Assembly: GCF_024623725.1 (NCBI RefSeq)
Contig: NZ_JANKHG010000018.1
Location: forward strand, 150,602 to 214,601
Reading direction: 5' to 3'
Length of the DNA stretch: 64,000 nucleotides
Source: Limnobacter parvus
Lineage (GTDB): Bacteria; Pseudomonadota; Gammaproteobacteria; Burkholderiales; Burkholderiaceae_B
Shown in pieces: positions 25,896 to 33,567 of the stretch. The notes under the pieces were generated by a model that was not told the DNA's origin, ran no database searches, and saw only the letters and a list, made by a program, of their open reading frames with translations. Numbering within the stretch: position 1 is the stretch's first letter; each line of letters begins with the position of its first letter. A program made the position numbers and the translations under genes.

Positions 25896-26576
25896 ATGTT
25901 GAAAGACCCCAAAACTGCCGTTCTACAAACATCAACGGAGTTTTTGGAGCATGCGATGTGGAACGGTTTGTTTTTTGGTTTGGTCAATTTGTTCACGCCC
26001 CAGGCCAGCCTGCCCGACACGGCCACCATGCAACAGGAAATTCGACAGTTTGCGCAGGTGTACGCAATCGACACCAGGCGCATTCATGTGCGTGAAAGCA
26101 CCATGAACAACCCCTCACCATTTTTGACCAACAGTGGAGTCAAGGCCTGCGTGCTGCATGTGAATCAGCATGCTGATGCCAAACGCGTGTGGTCGCATTT
26201 TCTGGATTCGGGCCATGAAGGAATGGAGGCTGCATTTCTGGCTTTCACTTCAGCCCATGAACTGACACACTGCTTGATGTCCGAGAAAGGAAAACGCGTT
26301 GAGTCAAAAAAGGCGCTTGAAGCGTACCTGGGTGTTCAGTTCAAAAACAATGTTCATTTTGAGGAAACCTTGGCCGACCTGGTGGGTTTGGCATACGTAG
26401 CCAAAGTCGCGCCTGAAGCATTCGAGGTAATCTACAAAAGGGTGAAGTCTATTCGCACCGATTTCTCGAATCGCGACCCTGAGCACGACAGCGCAGCAGC
26501 GCTAAGGCCAGACAGTATCGCTTTTGCAGACAGCATGCTGACCAAAGCCGGTGCGCTTCAGCTGGCAGCGAACTGA
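25896..26576 (+). CDS. putative zinc metallopeptidase-like protein (HELTH)
   Basis: 226 residues, not recognised as a named family. The segment FTSAHELTHCLMSEKGKRV contains an HExxH zinc motif, and about 45 residues later FEETLADLVGLAYV supplies a Glu/Asp-rich helix typical of the third ligand in gluzincins. No signal peptide or membrane segment is clear, so it may be cytoplasmic. The start is uncertain: ATG 25896 gives the longest product, but ATG 25956 (MWNGLFFG) has a better GGAG site. A strong hairpin terminator follows directly. Confidence 0.6.
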   Translation: MLKDPKTAVLQTSTEFLEHAMWNGLFFGLVNLFTPQASLPDTATMQQEIRQFAQVYAIDTRRIHVRESTMNNPSPFLTNSGVKACVLHVNQHADAKRVWSHFLDSGHEGMEAAFLAFTSAHELTHCLMSEKGKRVESKKALEAYLGVQFKNNVHFEETLADLVGLAYVAKVAPEAFEVIYKRVKSIRTDFSNRDPEHDSAAALRPDSIAFADSMLTKAGALQLAAN

Positions 26577-26580
26577 ATGC

Positions 26581-26607
26581 AAAAAGGCACCCCGAAGGGT
26601 GCCTTTT
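26581..26607. terminator. bidirectional Rho-independent terminator
   Basis: AAAAAGGCACCC-CGAA-GGGTGCCTTTT is a perfect stem with A- and T-runs. It ends the peptidase-like gene and the convergent repeat-protein gene. Confidence 0.92.
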
Positions 26608-26649
26608 CACTTTGCCCGGGGGTCGGAGCCCCAAGCAATACCACAAAGC

Positions 26650-28338
26650 TTAGATGGGCAAACTGTCTGTTGGCAGCATTCCCAACACACCGTCCAGCGG
26701 GGTGCCCGTTGAAGAAATTGGCAAGGAAGATGGATCCAGCAAGGAGGTCACATCATCCAGGGGCGTGCCAGTTGCTGGCAAGCCAGGAAGGCCACCCGCA
26801 CCGCCACCACCAGCACCCGCCAAGGCGTCGGTCAAAATGGCTGGGTCCAGCAATTCGGTAATCATGTCCAGCGGAGTACCTGTCTCTGGAATTCCGGGCA
26901 ATCCACCCGCACCGCCACCACCAGCACCCGCCAAGGCGTCGGTCAAAATGGCTGGGTCCAGCAATTCGGTAATCATGTCCAGCGGAGTACCCGTCTCTGG
27001 AATTCCGGGCAATCCACCCGCACCGCCACCACCAGCACCCGCCAAGGCGTCGGTCAAAATGGCTGGGTCCAGCAATTCGGTAATCATGTCCAGCGGAGTA
27101 CCTGTCTCTGGAATTCCGGGCAAACCACCTGCGCCACCACCGGCGCCACCCAAGGCATCAGTCACTGGGCCAAGTACTGCGTCCAAAGGTGTACCAGTTG
27201 GGCCAGCTGCACCACCGCCATCACCACCAGGAATTGGCAAACCACCGGACAGGGCGTCGATTAGTGGATCAGTGACTGGAGTCAGTGCGTCAAATACCTG
27301 GTCCAGACCATCGGCCAACGGTTGCGAAACCATTGGCAATGCATCCGTTGCAGTGGCCAAGCCATCAAACAAAGGCGCAGCAGCGCCTACACCTTGAGCC
27401 AATCCATCATTCAAAGGAGCTAGAACCGGGTCGAGCTGACCGACCACTTGTGCAACGCCATCTGCAATTTGTGGACTAACCATGCTCAAACCGCCGGCAA
27501 GTTGATCAGCAACCACACTCAAATTCACGGGCGATGTATCCACGGCACCAGAAATAACGTCGACCACAGGTGAAAGGGCCTCTTCAACAGCCTCAGTGAT
27601 GGGCGTTACGTTCTCGTCAAGTGCATCAGTGGCTGGGCTTAAGCCGTCCAGCGCATCAGTCAACGTGCTGTTCACCGGGGTCAAAACTGGTTCCAGCGCA
27701 TCGGTTACGGGTGCGGTCTCTTCCAGCACGGGGTCCAAGGCACCGGTAACAGGTGCCAAGGCACCTACAGGCTCATCAACCACCGTGGTAACCGGTGACA
27801 ATACGTCCAGGAGCTGGCCGACGGCTGGCGCTGCTGAGCCGGTTGCATCAACAACTGGCTCCAAAGCGCCCACAACCTGCTCGCCCGAACCACCACCAGC
27901 TGATCCGCCGCCTACTGCGCCGTTGTCATCGTTGTCGCTGCTCAACACAAAAGCCGCGCCTGCTGCTGCAGCCAAAGGACCAGCCAAGCCACCTGCGGCA
28001 AAACCTGCGCCAAACAGGCCGAACATTCCGCCCGCGCCGGATACCGCAACAGTTTCGCCTTCGGTGATCAGTTCAAATTCGCCTTGTGCGATTTCGAACT
28101 CAGCGCCCGCTTCGCCTTCCTTTAAAGTAGCAACCGCATTGCTTTGCAAAATACCTTCGGTGGCTTGCTGACCTTCTACGCCTGGGAACTCAATGTAGGC
28201 TGAGCCCTCAGCGCTGGTGGTGACCGTGTCACCTGCAGAAATAATGTCGCCTTCCTTCAGAAGGACTTGTTCTCCGTCAGGACGGGTTACAGAAACCTCT
28301 CCCAACACGCTTTTAATAATTCCAGTGATATTAGCCAC
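26650..28338 (-). CDS. retention-module-like repeat protein
   Basis: 562 residues from a GTG start with a GGAG site. Residues 1-100 resemble the N-terminal FecR/retention module of large adhesins (ANITGIIKSVLGEVSVTRPDG, LLKEGDIISAGDTVTT). A Gly/Ala-rich hydrophobic stretch at about 103-132 (GLFGAGFAAGGLAGPLAAAA) could span a membrane. Residues about 150-370 repeat a pattern of the type ALxPVxxxLxPV. Residues about 400-530 hold three near-identical 37-residue repeats (GGLPGIPETGTPLDMITELL...), followed by a degenerate fourth. No calcium-binding RTX repeats and no neighbouring type I exporter were seen. Probably a surface or periplasmic protein; role unknown. Confidence 0.65.
   Translation of the reverse strand: MANITGIIKSVLGEVSVTRPDGEQVLLKEGDIISAGDTVTTSAEGSAYIEFPGVEGQQATEGILQSNAVATLKEGEAGAEFEIAQGEFELITEGETVAVSGAGGMFGLFGAGFAAGGLAGPLAAAAGAAFVLSSDNDDNGAVGGGSAGGGSGEQVVGALEPVVDATGSAAPAVGQLLDVLSPVTTVVDEPVGALAPVTGALDPVLEETAPVTDALEPVLTPVNSTLTDALDGLSPATDALDENVTPITEAVEEALSPVVDVISGAVDTSPVNLSVVADQLAGGLSMVSPQIADGVAQVVGQLDPVLAPLNDGLAQGVGAAAPLFDGLATATDALPMVSQPLADGLDQVFDALTPVTDPLIDALSGGLPIPGGDGGGAAGPTGTPLDAVLGPVTDALGGAGGGAGGLPGIPETGTPLDMITELLDPAILTDALAGAGGGGAGGLPGIPETGTPLDMITELLDPAILTDALAGAGGGGAGGLPGIPETGTPLDMITELLDPAILTDALAGAGGGGAGGLPGLPATGTPLDDVTSLLDPSSLPISSTGTPLDGVLGMLPTDSLPI
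26792..27124 (-). repeat. three tandem 111-bp coding repeats
   Basis: Three adjacent copies, nearly identical at DNA level, with a period of exactly 111 nt (37 codons). The near absence of silent differences implies recent duplication or ongoing homogenisation, so copy number may vary between strains. Confidence 0.9.
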
Positions 28339-28590
28339 AGTGCATTCTCCGACAATGGTGTGTTCATTTAAAAGTTCGGCAATGTTTCGCCTTGTGAGAG
28401 TTTTACTGGCTGAAATCAGAAAATGGATGCGAAAATTGCGTATTAATTAACAATCTTTTACAATAATTGTAGGTTTTATACTGACAAATCCTGATTTACC
28501 GCGTTCAAATTACTCCCGTGGCGCGCCGATTTATTCGAATTGTTCAAACAGCAGCAGCTTAGTGTACCTCTTTCGGGGGGTGGTTTGAAA

Positions 28591-29721
28591 TCACCACGCA
28601 AGTTGGCGTATCGCCAGCTCTTTCATAATCTCCTCGGCCCCTCCGCCAATGCACATCACCTTCACTTCCCGGTAAATACGCTCGGTCGAGCTTCCACGCA
28701 TAAAACCCATGCCACCCAGAATTTGCACAGCTTCATTTGCGCAATGCTGCAATGTTTGAGTGGACTGGTTTTTCAGCAAACAAATGTCGGCAATCAACTC
28801 TTCATTGATCTCGCCCTTGTCGATTCGAGCAATCGTTTCATCAAACCACGCCTCGGTTGCCCGAATTTTCATGCGCATGTCGGCCAACTTGTGCGCAATC
28901 ACTTGGTGGTCCAGCAAACGCTTGCCGAATGTTTGCCGGTTTTGTGCCCAGTCCAGCGCCTCGTTCAAACACACGCGCGAAAACCCCACGCAGGCCCCTG
29001 CCAGCATCAAACGTTCTGTGTTGAAGTTTTCCATCACAATTCGAAAGCCTTTGCCTTCCTTGCCTACCAAATGGCTGGCAGGTACTTCTACATTGTCGAA
29101 GTAAATGCTGGCGGTGTCGCTCATCCACCATCCAGTTTTCTTTAACGGGCTGCGCGTCAGGCCCTTGGCATTGCCAGGGACCATCATCATTGAAACACCC
29201 CGTGCACCGGGCTCGCCTGTACGAACCGCCACGGTTAGCCAATCGGCACGCACACCACTGGTAATAAACACTTTTTCGCCATTGATGCGGTAATGGGCCA
29301 CACCGTCTTTCTGGAACAATTCGGCTTTGGTTTTCAGGTTCGCCACATCCGACCCACCCGAGGGTTCAGTGATCGCCAGTGCACTGATGGCCTCACCTTT
29401 CAACACAGCTGGGGCAATCATTTGAATCAATTCTTCACTGCCGTGGTTCAACAACGGTGGCAAGCCAATGTTGTGGCTGAACAAACCCGCCAACAAACCG
29501 CCACTGCCCGCAGAGCACACCAGATTCGAAAGCTTCAATCGATCGGCCAGGGTGCATTCAAATCCACCCACTTCTTCCGGGTAGCCCAAGCCCAACAAAC
29601 CCAAGTCGCCTGCCTGCTTGTACAACTCGCGAGGAAACTCCCCGGCCTCATCCCAATCATTCACATTCGGCTTGATTTGTTCATTCACAAACCGCTCTAC
29701 ACTTCGGAAGAAGTCATCCAT
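28591..29721 (-). CDS. acyl-CoA dehydrogenase
   Basis: 376 residues with the full dehydrogenase fold. Seen: ALAITEPSGGSDVANLKTKAE (flavin/acyl loop), KVFITSGVRADWLTVAVRT, the middle-domain WWMSDTASIYFDNVEVPASHLVG, then QMQ-type helices with RQTFGKRLLDHQVIAHKLADM and the C-terminal AVQILGGMGFMRGSSTERIYREVKVMCIGGGAEEIM. In most paralogues the catalytic Glu lies in the YREVK region or the preceding helix. It is the third gene of a unit with a biotin carboxylase and another dehydrogenase, so it probably acts in fatty-acid or branched-acid breakdown; chain length is not predictable. Confidence 0.9.
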   Translation of the reverse strand: MDDFFRSVERFVNEQIKPNVNDWDEAGEFPRELYKQAGDLGLLGLGYPEEVGGFECTLADRLKLSNLVCSAGSGGLLAGLFSHNIGLPPLLNHGSEELIQMIAPAVLKGEAISALAITEPSGGSDVANLKTKAELFQKDGVAHYRINGEKVFITSGVRADWLTVAVRTGEPGARGVSMMMVPGNAKGLTRSPLKKTGWWMSDTASIYFDNVEVPASHLVGKEGKGFRIVMENFNTERLMLAGACVGFSRVCLNEALDWAQNRQTFGKRLLDHQVIAHKLADMRMKIRATEAWFDETIARIDKGEINEELIADICLLKNQSTQTLQHCANEAVQILGGMGFMRGSSTERIYREVKVMCIGGGAEEIMKELAIRQLAW

Positions 29722-29771
29722 TCCTCTGTCTCCGTAAGCCGCGTTGCTGGGCTTCTGTTATTCGGCTTCTG

Positions 29772-31769
29772 TTATTCGACTTCTTTGAGTTGAACCATGA
29801 GTTGCTTCAATTTCATTTGCTCGCCAACCTGAACCAACACCTGTTCTACAGTCGATCTCGCTTTGGCCGCAATTCGATGCTCCATCTTCATAGCCTCCAG
29901 GCAAACCAACACCGTGCCTGGCTCTACAACCTGGCCAACCTGTACCAACACCTGCGTAATCTTGCCATTCATCGGGCTTTTGATCTGGGCCTGAAACACC
30001 CCTTCTGCGGTTGCTGAGGCACTGCGCAATGTCTCATCCTCCACAAACACAGCCTGCGGGTTCAGTTGGCGTTTTACCCAAACACCACCAATGTAAGGCA
30101 ATACAATGAACCGACTCGGCAAGCCATTCACCACAGTGTTCACTTGCAAGCCTTGTTCAGTGGCAAGCGCCTGCCAATGCTCAAGTTGAACTTCACTTTC
30201 TTCCTGCCCGGCGGTACGCACCTGAACCTGAAAACTCCCCGCGTTTTTAGTCACACTTAAATTGATCGCTGCACCCGAAGCTTTCAACTTCAAAGGGCGA
30301 GCCAATGCACGTGTGCTTGAAAAGCCACTCAGGCTTGAAGGCCAAGCGCTGTTTGTTGCGTTTTGCTCAAAGGCAAGAAACACGGCGGCCACTGCATGCT
30401 CTGCATCGAATGTTTGTGGCTTCAACAATTCATCAGCATGCGCTGCCAAAAACCCGGTGCCAAAATTGCCACGTTGAAACACTGCATGGCTGGCAATGCG
30501 TTGCAAATACAAGGCATTGTGCTCAAAGCCCACCAGCGTAGTTCTATTCAAAGCATCGGCCAGTTTCTCGCAAGCTGCTAGTCTGCTTTCAGCATGCACA
30601 ATCACCTTGGCCAACAGGCTGTCGTACCACGGGCTTACTTCGCCACCCACTTCAAGAGCGTGGTCGCAACGACTGTGCAAATCGGGCTTCCAGGCCAACA
30701 CAGGGCCTGTTTGCGGCATGAAATCGCGGGCCGGGTCTTCGGCACACAGACGGCCTTGAATTGCATGGCCGGTGAAATTGATGTCGCTTTGTTGCAAGGT
30801 CAAGGGTTCGCCCGATGCAATGCGCAGTTGCCACTGCACCAGGTCAATGCCGGTAATCGCTTCCGTTACGCCGTGCTCAACTTGCAGGCGCGTGTTCATT
30901 TCAATGAAATAAAAATCGCAGTTTGAATCCAGCAAGAATTCAACCGTACCTGCGCCCACGTAGTTTGTGGCGTGCACCAGTTTCAGTGCCGCCTCACCCA
31001 TGCGCGCGCGCAGCTCGGTATTCACTGCCGGGCTGGGTGCTTCTTCCACAATTTTCTGGTGGCGGCGCTGCACAGAACAATCACGTTCGCCAAGATGCAC
31101 CGCATGGCCATGCATGTCTGCCAGCACCTGAATTTCAATGTGGCGTGGGTTGATGATTGCTTTTTCGAGCATCACCCGGTCGTCGTTGAACGCGTTTTTT
31201 GCCTCCAGCTGGGCTGAATGCAGTTGCGCAGCGAATTCCGATTCACTGTTCACCAAACGCATGCCGCGCCCGCCGCCACCTGCCAGTGCCTTGATCATCA
31301 CCGGGTAGCCGATGCGCTGTGCCGCGGCCATCAAGTCAGTCACGGTCGAATCCGCCTCACTGAAGCCCGGAATACATGGCAGCCCAGCTTGTTGCGCAAT
31401 TTCTTTGGCACGGGCTTTGTCCGCCATGTCAGCAATGGCCTGCGGCGTGGGGCCCACCAATGTAATTCCAGCGTCTGCACAAGCTTGTGCAAAAGCAGGG
31501 CTTTCCGACACAAAACCATAACCAGGGTGAATGGCGTCAGCCCCGGATTTCAGCGCAGTTTCAATCAGGGTGTCGATTCGCAGGTACGATTCAAGCGAAG
31601 GGGCGGGGCCAATGCAATACGCCTCATCGGCTTCCTGCACATGGAGTGCTTTTGCATCGGCCTCTGAATACACCGCCACCGTGGCAATACCCATAGGTTT
31701 GGCTGCGCGCAAAATTCTGCGCGCAATTTCATTGCGGTTTGCAACCAGCAGTTTTTTGATCCTAGGCAT
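29772..31769 (-). CDS. biotin-dependent acyl-CoA carboxylase, alpha subunit
   Basis: 665 residues: biotin carboxylase domain (RIKKLLVANRNEIARRIL; ATP-grasp with KALAGGGGRGMRLV; HIEIQVLADMHGHAVHLGERDCSVQRRHQK; FYFIEMNTRLQVEHGVTE), a linker, and a C-terminal biotinyl domain with EAMKMEH (Lys near residue 628). This is the alpha subunit of propionyl-, methylcrotonyl- or geranyl-type carboxylases. The matching carboxyltransferase beta gene, usually adjacent, is absent from this locus. The start codon overlaps the stop of the upstream dehydrogenase by 8 nt, so the genes are coupled. Confidence 0.92.
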   Translation of the reverse strand: MPRIKKLLVANRNEIARRILRAAKPMGIATVAVYSEADAKALHVQEADEAYCIGPAPSLESYLRIDTLIETALKSGADAIHPGYGFVSESPAFAQACADAGITLVGPTPQAIADMADKARAKEIAQQAGLPCIPGFSEADSTVTDLMAAAQRIGYPVMIKALAGGGGRGMRLVNSESEFAAQLHSAQLEAKNAFNDDRVMLEKAIINPRHIEIQVLADMHGHAVHLGERDCSVQRRHQKIVEEAPSPAVNTELRARMGEAALKLVHATNYVGAGTVEFLLDSNCDFYFIEMNTRLQVEHGVTEAITGIDLVQWQLRIASGEPLTLQQSDINFTGHAIQGRLCAEDPARDFMPQTGPVLAWKPDLHSRCDHALEVGGEVSPWYDSLLAKVIVHAESRLAACEKLADALNRTTLVGFEHNALYLQRIASHAVFQRGNFGTGFLAAHADELLKPQTFDAEHAVAAVFLAFEQNATNSAWPSSLSGFSSTRALARPLKLKASGAAINLSVTKNAGSFQVQVRTAGQEESEVQLEHWQALATEQGLQVNTVVNGLPSRFIVLPYIGGVWVKRQLNPQAVFVEDETLRSASATAEGVFQAQIKSPMNGKITQVLVQVGQVVEPGTVLVCLEAMKMEHRIAAKARSTVEQVLVQVGEQMKLKQLMVQLKEVE

Positions 31770-32925
31770 TCTTTTTCTTGCCCGGCAAAATTCCCATGAA
31801 TTTGCAAATAATGCTCAACATGACTTCGTCGGCGCCACCGCCAATCGAAATCAGGCGACCATCGCGGTACAACTGCGAGGCCGGGTTTTCCCAGGTAAAG
31901 CCCATGCCGCCCCAAAATTGCAGGCACTTGTCAGCCACTTCGCGCACCAAGCGGCCGCTTTTCAGTTTGCACATGCTGGCCAGTTCAGTCACTTCGCCGC
32001 CCGCCACGTATTCTTCGGTGGCTTGCCACACCAAGGCGCGCAGGGCTTCAATTTCAGTTTTTAGTTCAGCCAGTGTGAAGTGCACCACCTGTTGATCCAG
32101 CACCGTGCTGCCAAACAGGTTGCGCTGGCGGGTGTAATTAATGGTTTCATTCACCACATGCATCATGCCTTCAATGCTGTTGGCAGCGCCCCAAAGGCGC
32201 TCTTCCTGAAACTGGATCATCTGGTACATGAAGCCCGCGCCTTCCATGCCAATCAGGTTTCGCTGCGGCACGCGCACATTGTCGAAGTGGATGAGGCCGG
32301 TATCGGATGCCCACATGCCGATTTTGTGAATCTTCTTCTCGATTGTAATGCCCGGGGTTTTCATGGGCACAATAATCAGGGATTTGTTCTGGTGCGGCTT
32401 GCCTTCGCTGGTATTGGCCAACAGGCAGATCCAGTCGGCTTGCAAGCTGTTGGTAATCCACATCTTGCTGCCATTGATGATGTAGTCGCCACCGTCTTTT
32501 TTGGCGGTTGTTTTTACACCCGCCACATCAGAACCCGCTGCGGGTTCTGATACACCGATACAGGCCACCATGTCGCCAGCCACAGCGGGCGCCAGAAATT
32601 CGCGACGTAGTTCATCGCTGCCAAAGCGGGCCAGAGCGGGCGTGGCCATGTCGGTTTGCACACCAATGGCCATGGGCACGCCACCACAATGAATTTTTCC
32701 CAAAGCCTGGGCCGCGACCACAGAATAGCTGTAATCCAGACCCATACCACCAAACTCTTCCGGTTTGGTCAGGCCCAACAAACCCAAATCGCCCATCTTC
32801 TTGAATAGCTCGTGGGCGGGGAACATCTGTTCCTTCTCCCAAGTGGCCACATGCGGGTTGATTTCATTGTCTACGAAGCGCTCAATGGTGCGCTGCAGTT
32901 CTTTGTGTTCCTGGGTCAGTCTCAC
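31762..32925 (-). CDS. acyl-CoA dehydrogenase
   Basis: 387 residues from a GTG at 32925 (VRLTQEHKELQRTIERFV), preceded by GAGGAG; the frame is open upstream without homology. Typical motifs: CIGVSEPAAGSDVAGVKTTAKK, GSKMWITNSLQADWICLLAN, KIGMWASDTGLIHFDNVRVP, RQRNLFGSTVLDQQVVHFTLAEL, and FWGGMGFTWENPASQLYRDGRLISIGGGADEVM. It opens the dehydrogenase-carboxylase-dehydrogenase unit. A palindrome of the PsrA type lies 28-47 nt upstream, suggesting control by a fatty-acid-responsive TetR-family repressor. Confidence 0.92.
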   Translation of the reverse strand: MRLTQEHKELQRTIERFVDNEINPHVATWEKEQMFPAHELFKKMGDLGLLGLTKPEEFGGMGLDYSYSVVAAQALGKIHCGGVPMAIGVQTDMATPALARFGSDELRREFLAPAVAGDMVACIGVSEPAAGSDVAGVKTTAKKDGGDYIINGSKMWITNSLQADWICLLANTSEGKPHQNKSLIIVPMKTPGITIEKKIHKIGMWASDTGLIHFDNVRVPQRNLIGMEGAGFMYQMIQFQEERLWGAANSIEGMMHVVNETINYTRQRNLFGSTVLDQQVVHFTLAELKTEIEALRALVWQATEEYVAGGEVTELASMCKLKSGRLVREVADKCLQFWGGMGFTWENPASQLYRDGRLISIGGGADEVMLSIICKFMGILPGKKKNA

Positions 32926-32952
32926 TGCAATGTCTCCTCTGCATTCTTTAAC

Positions 32953-32972
32953 AATCAAACGTTTGTTTGATT
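32953..32972. promoter_or_regulatory. PsrA-like operator before acyl-CoA dehydrogenase operon
   Basis: AATCAAAC-GTTT-GTTTGATT has perfect 8-bp arms with a 4-nt centre. Its core fits the CAAAC-N4-GTTTG pattern reported for the fatty-acid-responsive TetR-family regulator PsrA. It lies just upstream of the first gene. No such regulator gene is in the window. Confidence 0.6.
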
Positions 32973-33086
32973 TTGAAGACAAGCTAGAGGAAAGTCAAAC
33001 GGATATACACATATTCAAATTTAGTGGGGAATCAAAGATAATTGAATTACATGCAGGTCAAAGAATCGCCAACTGATTTTTTGTGT

Positions 33087-33446
33087 TTAATGATCATCAA
33101 TGTCAAATTGATCTGCATGCTGGTTATTCACCATGTAATTTCGTTCATACCGCCTGTTAAGTTCGGCTTGCGAAAGTGCAGGCTGATCATCATTTTTTCC
33201 GGAAGAATCCCCAAAAATCAACAACCCGGCCACTGCCGCACAAAACACGAATGCCACTACGGCAGGGCCAGAAGCTGGCAGTGTTGCCACCAAACCCACG
33301 GTTAAAGCAGCCAGACCCAGCGCGGCCGCGCCACAAACGATTGCAGATTTCTTTGTATGGCCAGAAGTATCTTCGACCCGCTCTCGACCAGCTTGGCTTG
33401 GCCCAGAGATGATAGGTAAATTGTTAGCTGATGAAGGAGAAGACAT
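33087..33446 (-). CDS. small two-helix membrane protein at the end of the T3SS island
   Basis: 119 residues, no recognised family. A Ser/Pro-rich N-terminus is followed by two adjacent hydrophobic segments at about 34-56 (SAIVCGAAALGLAALTVGLV) and 61-79 (PAVVAFVFCAAVAGLLIFG), then a charged tail rich in Asn/Asp/Glu. This could be a small inner-membrane protein or a secreted protein with a membrane-inserting hairpin. It lies 121 nt downstream of the long T3SS unit and has its own hrp-like box 26 nt before the ATG, so it probably belongs to the same regulon. Confidence 0.6.
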   Translation of the reverse strand: MSSPSSANNLPIISGPSQAGRERVEDTSGHTKKSAIVCGAAALGLAALTVGLVATLPASGPAVVAFVFCAAVAGLLIFGDSSGKNDDQPALSQAELNRRYERNYMVNNQHADQFDIDDH

Positions 33447-33471
33447 AAATTCCGGTATGTGTAGTTTTTCT

Positions 33472-33499
33472 TAAGTAACCCATCGCCTTATTTAGTTCC
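33472..33499 (-). promoter_or_regulatory. hrp-like box 4 (weak)
   Basis: GGAACT-N15-TTACTTA, 28 bp. The -35-like half fits GGAACC with one change; the -10-like half has two changes from CCACNNA. Supported mainly by having the same length and a similar position to the three better boxes in the island. Confidence 0.45.
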
Positions 33500-33567
33500 C
33501 CCTGCTCTTCCAGTGCGGTAAGTGCAGGGTCGAAGCCACATGCTATCTCAACAATCACTTTGGCCAA

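Noticed and set aside
26792..27124. Regular repeats as a CRISPR array
   Set aside because: The 111-nt period is in frame within one coding sequence and has no unique spacers.
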